Assembly (NCBI RefSeq): GCF_026413145.1
Contig: NZ_JAOVYZ010000006.1
Coordinates: forward strand, 1 to 60,874
DNA length: 60,874 nt
Direction of reading: 5' to 3'
Source of the DNA: Limosilactobacillus kribbianus
GTDB taxonomy: Bacteria; Bacillota; Bacilli; Lactobacillales; Lactobacillaceae
Below are positions 52,216 through 60,423 of the stretch, one piece after another (position 1 is the stretch's first letter; each line of letters opens with the position of its first letter). The notes beneath the pieces were generated by a model. That model made no database searches. It was not told the origin of the DNA and saw only the letters and a program-made list of their open reading frames with translations. Position numbers and translations under genes: made by a program.

Positions 52216-53301
52216 ATGAGTTATGTAAGGAAAGCTAAAAAAGGATACTACGGCGTTGCGGTATATCGTGACGAGAACGGGAAACGGCGGCAAAGATCTG
52301 CCGGGTGCTTTAAGTTAAAACGTGAAGCGGTATCTGCTGCCGTTGCATTGGAAAAGAAGCTTAATGCAATCAATCAACCGTTAAAGGATATATCACTAGC
52401 TGATTATTACCAGCGCTGGTATGAAACCTACAAACAGAATGGACTTTCCGGTATTTCTAAAAGTAGATATGAGATTTTCCATAAGGTAATCAGTAACTAT
52501 TTTGGTGATAAGAAGCTGCGGGCCATTCGTCGTTCTGATTACCAGCAATTTATTAATGAGTACGGGGCCAAGCACGCAATGTCCAGTGTTTCTAAGTTAA
52601 ACGGTGCCATTCGTTCCTGTGTGGGCTATGCAATTGATGATGATGTAATAACGAAAGACTTTACCCACAACGTCAAGCTAGTTAATAACAAGGAACGGGA
52701 ATACAAAGTAGAGTACCTAACCAATGATGAGTTGGTAACTCTTAAAAATGCTGTAATTGGCAAGCTTAACCGTTACAACACCAGCCGCTATATGATCTTG
52801 ACTGCTATTTACACGGGAATGCGAAAGAGTGAGATACAAGCGCTCACCTGGAAAGACATAGACTTTCTCCATGCAACGATCAGCATAAGTAAATCGTGGG
52901 ACGAAAAGAAAAAAGCTTTCAAATCAACTAAAACTAAATCAAGTAAACGGACGATCAAAGTTAATCGTGAGTTACTCAATCACTTAGCTGATCTAAAAGC
53001 TAATCAATCGGTTATGGTATTTCAGAATGTACTGGGGACCATCCCCACAAGTAACGCTCTGAATAAATGTTTACGTTCTATTATGGCGTCATGTAAGTTA
53101 AAAAAGCAAGGTTTCCACTTTCACTCACTGCGACACGTTCATGTTGCTTATCTATTGGGCAAGGGCGTAGACATTTACGCCATATCGAAAAGGCTGGGAC
53201 ATTCAAATATCACGGTAACGTTGAAAACTTATTCCTACTTAATAGAAGAATACAAAGCGAAAAACGATACGCTGATTATCGATAAGTTAGCGGAATTATG
53301 A
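52216..53301 (+). CDS. int: Tyrosine recombinase integrase
   Basis: About 361 residues. N-terminal AP2-like arm-binding domain (YVRKAKKGYYGVAVYRDENGKRRQRSAG), SAM-like core-binding domain (ISLADYYQRWYETYKQNG), and catalytic domain with Arg in TGMRKSEIQALTW, HSLRH, and Tyr in TLKTYSYL. Start ATG 52216 follows AAAAGGGG. It lies 64 bases from the right att core and should integrate the element into the ssrA 3' end. Confidence 0.93.
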   Translation: MSYVRKAKKGYYGVAVYRDENGKRRQRSAGCFKLKREAVSAAVALEKKLNAINQPLKDISLADYYQRWYETYKQNGLSGISKSRYEIFHKVISNYFGDKKLRAIRRSDYQQFINEYGAKHAMSSVSKLNGAIRSCVGYAIDDDVITKDFTHNVKLVNNKEREYKVEYLTNDELVTLKNAVIGKLNRYNTSRYMILTAIYTGMRKSEIQALTWKDIDFLHATISISKSWDEKKKAFKSTKTKSSKRTIKVNRELLNHLADLKANQSVMVFQNVLGTIPTSNALNKCLRSIMASCKLKKQGFHFHSLRHVHVAYLLGKGVDIYAISKRLGHSNITVTLKTYSYLIEEYKAKNDTLIIDKLAEL

Positions 53302-53305
53302 GTAA

Positions 53306-53326
53306 TGCGGAAAAAGTGCGGAAAAA
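53306..53326. repeat. Right copy of the 21-base arm repeat
   Basis: Exact copy of 40771-40791, directly behind the integrase stop and 39 bases before the att core. Confidence 0.6.
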
Positions 53327-53364
53327 AGTACCATAAAGCCCGGTATATAAGGGTCGTGTATGGT

Positions 53365-53377
53365 CGTCATCTCCATT
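53365..53377 (+). other. attR
   Basis: Core CGTCATCTCCATT. To its right lies what should be the original ssrA terminator. Confidence 0.85.
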
Positions 53378-53381
53378 GTAG

Positions 53382-53425
53382 GGTTGCTTAAACGCTGTCA
53401 TAGCAGTGCTTAGCAACTTTTTTAT
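53382..53425 (+). terminator. Displaced original ssrA terminator
   Basis: GGTTGCTTA...TTAGCAAC stem and TTTTTT, just right of attR. Confidence 0.65.
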
Positions 53426-53433
53426 TTTGGCAC

Positions 53434-53469
53434 AAAAAAGGAGCCATGTCCTGAGACACAGCTCCTTAA
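53434..53469 (-). terminator. Terminator of the alcohol dehydrogenase gene
   Basis: Minus strand AAGGAGC-T-GTGTC / GACATGGCTCCTTTTTT stem. Confidence 0.8.
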
Positions 53470-53484
53470 GCAAATCGTATTTAA

Positions 53485-54528
53485 TTAGTCGGCAACGACC
53501 ACGTAAGATTTGATAACCTGACGCTCATCCATCCCCTTGTAGGCAGCGTCAATGTTGTCCAAGCTAAAGCTCTTGGTGAAGACCTTGCCGGGGTTGATTT
53601 CACCGTCCAGAACGGCCTTGAGCAGGACTTCCTTGTCGTAGGTGGTGACGGATGCGGGACCACCGGCAACAATCGTGTTCTTGTAGAATGGGGTGGTCAT
53701 GTCCTGTTTTGGTGTGTGTGGCAGACCGACCCGGCCCACAATAGCACCTGGACGACCAACCTTCATGGCGGTGTCGGTTGACTGCTCCGTCCCGACACAC
53801 TCCAGGACTGCATCGGCACCGTCGCCGTTGGTCAATTCCATGATCTGCTTGACGGCCTCGTCACCACGCTCGGCAACGTTGTCGGTGGCACCGAATTCCT
53901 TAGCCAGCTCCTGACGATCGGCGTGCCGGCTAGTAGAAATGATCTTCTTGGCGCCCCGCAGCTTAGCGGCAATAATGGCACAGAGGCCAACGGCACCGTC
54001 ACCCATGACGACGACCGTGTCGCCCGCGCTGACGTTGGCAACCCGGGCGGCGTGGTAACCAGTGGCCATGACGTCGGCCAGCGTCAGCAGGGACTTGAGC
54101 ATCCCTTCGCTGTAGTCGCTTGGCTTGCCGGGGATTTTAACCAGGGCCCACTGACCATGCTGGAAACGAATATATTCGGCCTGGACGCCATTGCTGAAGT
54201 TGTCACTGTGACTCAGGCAGGAACCGTCAAAGCCTGCCCGGCAAGCGGAACAGTGGCCACAACCATGGGTGAATGGGGCAATTACAAAGTCCCCTGGCTT
54301 GGCCGTGGTGATGTCTGCTCCAACTTCTTCGACAATTCCAATGGCCTCGTGACCAGAATTTTCTTCATTCGGTTCTAGCGGATTGATTCCCCGAAAGTTC
54401 CAGAGGTCAGAACCACAGACGCAGGTCCGGACGACCTTGATAATGACGTCATCCGGAGCTTGAACGGTTGGCTTCTCAATGTCAACCAGCTTCATTTCAC
54501 CTTTCTTCGCAAATACAGCAGATTTCAT
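53485..54528 (-). CDS. Zinc-dependent alcohol dehydrogenase
   Basis: 347 residues of the medium-chain dehydrogenase family. Catalytic zinc ligands in CVCGSDLW and GHEAIGIVEEVG; structural zinc site C-G-H-C-x-x-C near residue 90 (HGCGHCSACRAGFDGSC); NAD-binding VMGDGAVGLCAI near 175. The substrate is uncertain (secondary alcohols, diols or aldehydes). First chromosomal gene right of the element. Ribosome site AAAGGGGACC. Confidence 0.85.
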   Translation of the reverse strand: MKSAVFAKKGEMKLVDIEKPTVQAPDDVIIKVVRTCVCGSDLWNFRGINPLEPNEENSGHEAIGIVEEVGADITTAKPGDFVIAPFTHGCGHCSACRAGFDGSCLSHSDNFSNGVQAEYIRFQHGQWALVKIPGKPSDYSEGMLKSLLTLADVMATGYHAARVANVSAGDTVVVMGDGAVGLCAIIAAKLRGAKKIISTSRHADRQELAKEFGATDNVAERGDEAVKQIMELTNGDGADAVLECVGTEQSTDTAMKVGRPGAIVGRVGLPHTPKQDMTTPFYKNTIVAGGPASVTTYDKEVLLKAVLDGEINPGKVFTKSFSLDNIDAAYKGMDERQVIKSYVVVAD

Positions 54529-54557
54529 AAAAAGGTCCCCTTTCTGTAATCACTTTC

Positions 54558-54563
54558 ATTATA
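54558..54563 (-). promoter_or_regulatory. -10 box of the alcohol dehydrogenase gene
   Basis: Perfect TATAAT on the minus strand; a weak TACAAC lies 17 bases upstream. Two direct GTATTA repeats further upstream may bind a regulator. Confidence 0.5.
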
Positions 54564-54608
54564 GCCGATTGCTTCACAAAGTTGTAATACTTAAACCTAA
54601 TACCTGAC

Positions 54609-54625
54609 CATGCATCTGCTGCATG
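54609..54625. promoter_or_regulatory. Dyad upstream of the two-component system
   Basis: CATGCA-TCTGC-TGCATG, perfect inverted repeat, 114 bases before the response regulator start. Possible operator. Confidence 0.35.
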
Positions 54626-54738
54626 ATGGTAAATGTGAAAGAATAATGACTTCTCGATCGGAAGACGGGCGCCGGGGCCTGGAGAATGTTAAACTAAAGA
54701 AAATGCGCAGTTTTTTAAAAGTTAGGAAGTGCGATGAC

Positions 54739-55452
54739 ATGAATATTCTTATGATTGAGGACAACCACTCTGTCTGTGAGATGATGGCGATGTTCTTTAA
54801 GAAGAACAATTGGGACTATGAATTCGCCTATGATGGAGTCGCGGCCGAGGAAAAATTTGCGGCCGCTCCCGACAAATGGGACATCATTTTGCTGGACCTC
54901 AACCTGCCGAAGAAGGATGGGATGCAGGTAGCGGCCGATATTCGTCGGATTTCGCCAACGGTGCCGCTGATTATGCTGACGGCCCGGGACACCGAAAGCG
55001 ACCAGGTCTTGGGACTCGAGATCGGGGCCGATGATTATGTTACCAAGCCCTTCAGTCCGATTACGCTGATTGCCCGGATGAAGGCCCTCTATCGCCGGAC
55101 TCAGCTGGCTAAACTTAGTCAGCAGCAGACGGCGACGACCAGCGACTTTGACATTGAAACCGAACACTTCAAGATGAATACCAAGACGCGGGAAGTCTAC
55201 CTCTTCGACCAACCGGTCAGCGATCTGACGCCCAAGGAATTCGATCTGCTGAAGACCTTGGCTTCCAAACCGCGCCAGGTCTTTACCCGTTCGCAGCTGC
55301 TCCAACTGGTTTGGGACTATGAGTACTACGGGGATGAGCGAACGGTGGACGCCCACATCAAGAAGCTGCGGCAAAAGCTGGAGAAGGTCGGCCCCCAGGT
55401 GATCAAGACGGTCTGGGGTGTTGGCTACAAGTTCGATGATGAAGAGGAATAG
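54739..55452 (+). CDS. OmpR-family response regulator
   Basis: 237 residues. Receiver domain with acidic pocket MIEDNHS, phospho-acceptor Asp in IILLDLNLPKKDG (near 54) and Lys in VTKPFSP. A winged-helix DNA-binding domain follows (LTPKEFDLLKTLASKPRQVFTRSQLL...DERTVDAHIKKLRQKL). ATG 54739 follows AGGAAGTG; the longer frame upstream lacks a ribosome site. Partner of the kinase ten bases downstream. Confidence 0.95.
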   Translation: MNILMIEDNHSVCEMMAMFFKKNNWDYEFAYDGVAAEEKFAAAPDKWDIILLDLNLPKKDGMQVAADIRRISPTVPLIMLTARDTESDQVLGLEIGADDYVTKPFSPITLIARMKALYRRTQLAKLSQQQTATTSDFDIETEHFKMNTKTREVYLFDQPVSDLTPKEFDLLKTLASKPRQVFTRSQLLQLVWDYEYYGDERTVDAHIKKLRQKLEKVGPQVIKTVWGVGYKFDDEEE

Positions 55453-55462
55453 GAACTAAGCC

Positions 55463-56953
55463 ATGAAACTAATGTATCGGTTGATGCTGACTTTTTTTAC
55501 GATCATTATTGTTTTACTCGCAATTCTCAGCATTTCGTTTGTTCAAGTAACCAACAAAACGCTCTACCATAATACCTGGAACCAGATGAAAAGTTATGCG
55601 GATAGCCTGGTTCAAGACTCGATCCGCTACGACCCGGCAAATAAACAGTTTATTGGTTTTGCCACCCAGTCGCTTCAGAGCAATGCCAATCTTTTGACGC
55701 GTCAGCACGTCCACTTTGCCCTCTATGATGCTACCCGCCAGCAGGTCTATGCTAGCAACGGTTTTACGCCCACCATTACTAAGGAACAGTGGCACAAATT
55801 AAAGGACGGCAAGATCATTTGTACCCGGGAGACCATGGCTAAGATGAATCACCAGGTTGCCAACACGAATAAACCGCAAATTACCGAAGTCCTAAAGCCT
55901 TATTTCTACAAGGGCAAGCTGGTGGCGGTGGTTTCAATTGCCACCTTCATCTCGACGATTAAGGAAAATATGCACCAGATCATCCTAAACTTGCTGGTAG
56001 CTTTTGTGATCGCCGCGCTGCTGACGCTGATCGTCAGCTATTTCCTGGCCCGCTCGATTACCAAACGGATTGAACACCTGCGGGCCGCCACCCACGAGGT
56101 CGCCAAGGGGAACTATGACGTTCAGGTCGCCACTAGCGGAAAGGATGAGGTTGCCGATCTGGCGCAGAGCTTTAACACGATGACCCGGTCACTAAATGCC
56201 TCGCAAAAGGAAATTCGCCACCAGGAGGAACGGCGGCGACAGTTCATGGCCAACGCGGCTCACGAGATGCGGACCCCGCTGACAACGATCAACGGGATCC
56301 TCGAGGGGCTGGAGTATGATGTCATTCCGGAAGAGGACAAGAAGCACAGTATCAAGCTGATGCAAAACGAAACTAAGCGCTTAATTCGCCTGGTAAACGA
56401 CAATCTAGACTACGAGAAGATTCGAACCAATCAAATCTCAATGGAACGCAAGGTCTTCGATGCCGCGGCTGTTTTGACGAATCTCAGGGAACAACTAGAA
56501 AAGAAAGCTACCGCTCAGGGCGATCAGTTGAAACTGGATGTGCCGAGCGACCTGCGGGTTTACGCCGATTATGATCGCTTCGTCCAGATCATGTTTAACA
56601 TCATCCAAAACGCGATTCAGTTTACCCAAAACGGGACCATCAAAATTAGCGGGCGCCTGGAAGAAACGGGGAGCCGTTTTCAGGTTGCCGATAATGGGAT
56701 CGGGATGACTGAAGACCAATTGGCTAATATTTGGGAACGCTACTACAAGGCCGACCGCTCCCGGATGAACACCAAATATGGCGAGTCCGGACTGGGGCTG
56801 GCGATTGTCCACCAGTTGGTTCGCCTGCATGGCGGTAAGATCGATGTGCAGAGTACTCAGGGAAAGGGAACTACCTTTACAATCTTCTTCCCGGACCGTG
56901 ACCATGCACCGCATACTGGGAGTGCTGACCACCAGCCCCAGCAAAAAAATTAA
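55463..56953 (+). CDS. Sensor histidine kinase
   Basis: 496 residues. Membrane helix 1 (8-27), an extracellular sensor domain (~30-170), membrane helix 2 (~172-195), HAMP (~195-250), HisKA with the phosphorylated His in ANAAHEMRTPLTTINGI, and HATPase_c with NIIQNAIQFTQNG, DNGIGM and GESGLGLAIV. The signal is not readable from sequence. Forms a two-gene operon with the response regulator. Confidence 0.94.
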   Translation: MKLMYRLMLTFFTIIIVLLAILSISFVQVTNKTLYHNTWNQMKSYADSLVQDSIRYDPANKQFIGFATQSLQSNANLLTRQHVHFALYDATRQQVYASNGFTPTITKEQWHKLKDGKIICTRETMAKMNHQVANTNKPQITEVLKPYFYKGKLVAVVSIATFISTIKENMHQIILNLLVAFVIAALLTLIVSYFLARSITKRIEHLRAATHEVAKGNYDVQVATSGKDEVADLAQSFNTMTRSLNASQKEIRHQEERRRQFMANAAHEMRTPLTTINGILEGLEYDVIPEEDKKHSIKLMQNETKRLIRLVNDNLDYEKIRTNQISMERKVFDAAAVLTNLREQLEKKATAQGDQLKLDVPSDLRVYADYDRFVQIMFNIIQNAIQFTQNGTIKISGRLEETGSRFQVADNGIGMTEDQLANIWERYYKADRSRMNTKYGESGLGLAIVHQLVRLHGGKIDVQSTQGKGTTFTIFFPDRDHAPHTGSADHQPQQKN

Positions 56954-57012
56954 AATGTCCTGAGAACGCTATCTTAAAGTAACTATAATACTTTGCTCAA
57001 TGATTAACGAAT

Positions 57013-57050
57013 AGAAAGCGCTTGCGTAAACGTTTGCATTGTGCTAAATT
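57013..57050 (+). promoter_or_regulatory. Promoter of glcU-like gene with two overlapping cre sites
   Basis: TTGCGT (57022-57027), 17 bases, TAAATT (57045-57050). cre-like AGAAAGCGCTTGCG (57013-57026, 12 of 14) overlaps the -35; CGTAAACGTTTGCA (57025-57038, 13 of 14) fills the spacer. Strong sign of CcpA repression. Confidence 0.75.
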
Positions 57051-57089
57051 ACTTTCTTGTAGTATTGATTGATAGGAGAGAATTGTATT

Positions 57090-57950
57090 ATGGTTTATTT
57101 ACTTGCGCTGGTCCCTGCCCTTGGCTGGGGGATCATGCCGCTGATCACCGGTAAGATCGGTGGTTCGACAATTAATCAGATGTTTGGAATTGGTGCCGGG
57201 GCCTCAATTGTGGGGATCGTGGCCTTTCTGGTTGGTCACCCGAGCGTCAGCACGACTGGCTTCTGGTTCTCGGTCCTTTGTGGGGCCCTGTGGACGATTG
57301 GTCAGATCGGGCAGTTCGTGTCCTTCAAGCGGATGGGGGTTTCCAACACGATTCCGCTGTCGACGGTCTTTCAGCTGGTTGGTAACTCCCTGATCGGGGT
57401 CATCATCTTCGGCGAATGGCGCGGTGCCCGGGCCCTGACGATTGGGTTCATCGCCCTGCTGATTGTGATCATCGGTGCGCTGATGACTTCCGTTTCCGAC
57501 GGCAAGACTGGCAAGAAGGTGACGATGCAGAACTTCCTCTTCCTGCTGGTCACGACGATTGGTTACTGGGTTTACTCGGCCTTTCCAAAAATGCCGGTTG
57601 TTAGCCATGAAGATGCGTTGGGGGTCTTACTGCCAGAGATGCTGGGGATCCTGCTGGGCTCCGTGATCTACACGATCGCTTCCGGCCATGCTTACGCCTT
57701 CAAACAGAAGGAGCAGTACCTAAACATCCTCGGTGGTCTGTCATGGGGGATTGCGGCGCTGGCTTACATCTTCGCCGGTCGGGCCCTCGGGGTGACCGGC
57801 GCTTTCGTCTTCACCCAGATGAACGTCATCATCGCGACGCTCGGTGGTGTTCTCGTTTTGCATGAACAAAAGACGCGGCGCGAGATGGGCTTTACCGTTG
57901 GCGGAATCATCTTGATTGTGCTCGGCAGCATTGGAACCATTTTTGCCTAG
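57090..57950 (+). CDS. glcU: GRP-family sugar transporter, glucose uptake protein GlcU-like
   Basis: 286 residues, ten membrane helices. Signatures ALVPALGWGIMPLITGKIGG at the start, FVSFKRMGVSNTIPLSTVFQLVGNSLIGVIIFGEW in the middle and a second GLSWGIAALAYIFAGRALGVTGAF half-repeat. These proteins take up glucose or ribose by proton symport without PTS. ATG 57090 follows TAGGAGAG. Fits a heterofermenter that depends on non-PTS uptake. Confidence 0.88.
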   Translation: MVYLLALVPALGWGIMPLITGKIGGSTINQMFGIGAGASIVGIVAFLVGHPSVSTTGFWFSVLCGALWTIGQIGQFVSFKRMGVSNTIPLSTVFQLVGNSLIGVIIFGEWRGARALTIGFIALLIVIIGALMTSVSDGKTGKKVTMQNFLFLLVTTIGYWVYSAFPKMPVVSHEDALGVLLPEMLGILLGSVIYTIASGHAYAFKQKEQYLNILGGLSWGIAALAYIFAGRALGVTGAFVFTQMNVIIATLGGVLVLHEQKTRREMGFTVGGIILIVLGSIGTIFA

Positions 57951-57968
57951 AATTGATAATTAAGTGAC

Positions 57969-58010
57969 CAACGGGGTCCGATATTCAATTGTGAATATCG
58001 GACCCCGTTG
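57969..58010. repeat. Perfect 18-base inverted repeat after glcU
   Basis: Arms 57969-57986 and 57993-58010 with loop AATTGT. No T run follows, so it is not a standard terminator, though it may still end or stabilise the glcU transcript. Confidence 0.6.
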
Positions 58011-58050
58011 ATGTTATACTTGCTTTAATAAGCAATAGGGGAACTAAACG

Positions 58051-58761
58051 ATGAAGATTTGTCCGAAGTGCAATACAGAAAATGCTGACGCTAACATTTT
58101 TTGTCAAAACTGCGGGGCCAAGCTGCCGGGAACGTTGGCACTGGTCTGCCCCAAGTGTGGCAAAGTCTGTGCGTTGGGGACCAAGGAATGTCCGGTCTGC
58201 CATACCAGGTTAAACGAGCAGCCGCGGCGGGTGGCACCGGAAATCAAAACGAAAAAGTCTAATCAAAAACTGATGATAATTTTAAGCGTTTTGATTGTTG
58301 GTGTTTTCCTAGTTGCGATGATCTATTGCGCCCAGCGGACCCAACAGTCAAATCACTATATCGGGGCAAGGGTGGTCTGCTACGATCAAGGTCATCATTA
58401 CCAGTCCACTGAGTACTTTGTGGTGAATGAGCATATTGATCCTCAAGATGATGAATTTCGGGCGGCCTACGTTGGCAGCAATCAGACGGGAGCGGCAAAC
58501 TTAAAGAATATTGAGATTGGGCACATTGATAAACTTTATCGGACGCACCGTCACTACCTCATCAAGACGGGGCACGGAAGGGTTGTTTTTACCGGTCCCC
58601 GGAAAGTAAGTATTCAAATGCGGCTGAAGCGGAAGACTATTGCGCTGAATGATAGTTTCATTCCTGATGCTAAGCTTCACCCTGCTAAATTTACCGGGGC
58701 GGGCAAGCCAAGGCAGGTCGGCTACGCCAAGGTCATCTCAATTGGGACCAGTACAGACTAA
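58051..58761 (+). CDS. Zinc-ribbon membrane protein
   Basis: 236 residues. Two zinc-ribbon pairs at the N terminus (CPKC...CQNC and CPKC...CPVC, residues 4-51), a basic linker, one membrane helix (LMIILSVLIVGVFLVAMIYCA, ~75-95) and an extracellular beta-like domain. This is the TcaA/YvbJ-like layout of zinc ribbon inside, sensor domain outside. Function unknown. Ribosome site AGGGGAAC. Confidence 0.75.
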   Translation: MKICPKCNTENADANIFCQNCGAKLPGTLALVCPKCGKVCALGTKECPVCHTRLNEQPRRVAPEIKTKKSNQKLMIILSVLIVGVFLVAMIYCAQRTQQSNHYIGARVVCYDQGHHYQSTEYFVVNEHIDPQDDEFRAAYVGSNQTGAANLKNIEIGHIDKLYRTHRHYLIKTGHGRVVFTGPRKVSIQMRLKRKTIALNDSFIPDAKLHPAKFTGAGKPRQVGYAKVISIGTSTD

Positions 58762-58762
58762 T

Positions 58763-58812
58763 AAAAAAGCCGAGAAGGCGGGAAAATTTTCCTGCGCTTT
58801 TCGGCTTTTTTT
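58763..58812. terminator. Terminator shared by zinc-ribbon and GHKL kinase genes
   Basis: AAAAAAGCCGA-G-AAG...CTTTTCGGCTTTTTTT stem between convergent genes. Confidence 0.85.
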
Positions 58813-60166
58813 AGCGATGAATAATCAGTACTTGTTCGAGCCAGTGGTTGGCGGACTTGGTATTGTGGGCGATCAACGGGTATTTATTCAAGATCATCCG
58901 CAGGTTTCGCAGGCCAAGTGAATGCCGATTGGTGGTGAGACCAGTGAAGTGACCATTTAACTGGTTGAGATCGACGTGCTCGTCCTTCGTTGAGTTGCCA
59001 ATTACAATCAGTTGCTCCTGCTCCTTGTTAAAGTAGCTAAAGCTAATCTTCTTTTCTTCGGACTGGGCGGCCGCATTGATGGCGTTGTCGAAGAGAATCG
59101 AGATCATCCGTAGAGCATCGGTAATGTTGATGGCCTTTACCAGCGTGATCGGTTCGACAACCTCGATAGTGACGTCAATCTGCTTATCCATGGCCGCCAT
59201 CACCTTACTGTAGGCCAGACTCTTGATCTCCAGGTCCTTGATGTTGGCGAGGTGGCCAAGCACTGCTGTCCAGATTTCGACGTTGGAATTGGTCGGCAAA
59301 ACAACGTGGTCAAAGATCTGCCGGACTTCCTCGATGGTGCCGTCGTGAACGGCATCATTTAAGCTGAGAAGGAGATTCTTGTAGTCGTGACGGAAACGCC
59401 GCAGGTCATCATACATTTCTTCAATATGGCTGGTGTAGGTCTGCAGGTTAGTCAGTTCCGTGGCTTGACTAAGCGCGAGCCCACAGTAGTAGAAATAGTT
59501 TGCCGCGAGTTTGACAAAAGCAACGGTCAAGAGGTAGTAGAGGATTCCAATACAGACAAACATGAATGTATTGATGTGGAGAAACTGATTATGGAAAGCA
59601 AAGCGAAAAACATTAAACGAAAGCAAAAAGAGGTTGAATAACCAGGCGAGCAAGGGGCGCTGTCGAATGACCATGGTCGAATAGCGGTCAAAGCTGCCCT
59701 TGAATTTTTTGATAAAGAGGTAGGCCAGGAGCAGTTCAATGATGATAATCACGTCCGCACCATAATTGTTGAAGGCAATCACAGTACTCGGCGAGAAAGT
59801 ACCATAGATGGCCGTAACGGTTGGGCCGAGGATTGCCATCGTAAATTCATAAATTGCCATAACAAAAATGAAGTTGCTGGCGATATAGGTAAAGCTGATG
59901 TGGCACCTGGCAACGATAAAGTAGATGAGTAGTGCGATGATGAAGGTTGCCAGGATGACGAGTGCTAGTGAAACCGGGACAAATAAATAGAAAAACGAGG
60001 TCAGGATCAAGAACCACCAGGGGATTCGGATGTTGGTCAGAAAATTGAAAATCTTATAAGTCCCAAAGGCCGCGATGAGCGGTTGGAGAATGAAGGATAA
60101 AAAGATACCGACATAGTTACCGTTAAAGGATGCCAGAATTGTTGATAAAGTATTTATAAGAGACAT
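58811..60166 (-). CDS. GHKL-type sensor histidine kinase (AgrC-like), orphan
   Basis: 451 residues from ATG 60166, behind AGGTGG. Six or seven membrane helices (residues 1-220), a linker helix, the H box RRFRHDYKNLLLSLND near residue 265, and a C-terminal ATPase with ILFDNAINAAAQ (N box) and HSLGLRNLRMIL (G box). This is the HPK10 class that senses peptides, but no peptide gene or LytTR regulator is adjacent. Its upstream neighbour is a transposase. Confidence 0.82.
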   Translation of the reverse strand: MSLINTLSTILASFNGNYVGIFLSFILQPLIAAFGTYKIFNFLTNIRIPWWFLILTSFFYLFVPVSLALVILATFIIALLIYFIVARCHISFTYIASNFIFVMAIYEFTMAILGPTVTAIYGTFSPSTVIAFNNYGADVIIIIELLLAYLFIKKFKGSFDRYSTMVIRQRPLLAWLFNLFLLSFNVFRFAFHNQFLHINTFMFVCIGILYYLLTVAFVKLAANYFYYCGLALSQATELTNLQTYTSHIEEMYDDLRRFRHDYKNLLLSLNDAVHDGTIEEVRQIFDHVVLPTNSNVEIWTAVLGHLANIKDLEIKSLAYSKVMAAMDKQIDVTIEVVEPITLVKAINITDALRMISILFDNAINAAAQSEEKKISFSYFNKEQEQLIVIGNSTKDEHVDLNQLNGHFTGLTTNRHSLGLRNLRMILNKYPLIAHNTKSANHWLEQVLIIHR

Positions 60167-60327
60167 TGCTAAACCACCTATCAAGATAAAAAATAGTCAA
60201 CGTCCCATCTTACCATGCCAATCAAAAAAAGTGGTCAGGATTTTCAGTCCAATGTCATTAAGTTAAGAGCTTGACAATTAGTGGTCGGTTCTTACAGGAT
60301 GTCGTTTGAAAAGTAATTCGTTAATTT

Positions 60328-60373
60328 TAAGGCCACCTAAGTAGTAATCGCGGTTACTAATTAGGTGGCCTTA
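60328..60373. terminator. Terminator between transposase and sensor kinase
   Basis: TAAGGCCACCTAA...TTAGGTGGCCTTA, a 13-base perfect outer stem, with AGTAA/TTACT inside. Confidence 0.65.
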
Positions 60374-60423
60374 GTTAATTTAAAGCATACTAAAATAAGG
60401 GTTATTTCGGGTTCCCTGCTGAT

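Larger units (their letters stand above)
39636..53377. mobile_element. Two tandem elements integrated at the 3' end of ssrA
   Basis: The att core CGTCATCTCCATT occurs three times in direct orientation: 39636-39648 (end of ssrA), 40661-40673 and 53365-53377. The first interval is a 1.0-kb remnant and the second a 12.7-kb element with the integrase gene at its right end. The region is richer in AT than its flanks and carries phage-type genes only. No virion gene is visible. Confidence 0.9.

Noticed and set aside
39636-53377. The whole region as a complete prophage
   Set aside because: No capsid, portal, terminase, tail, holin or endolysin gene is recognisable in any frame.
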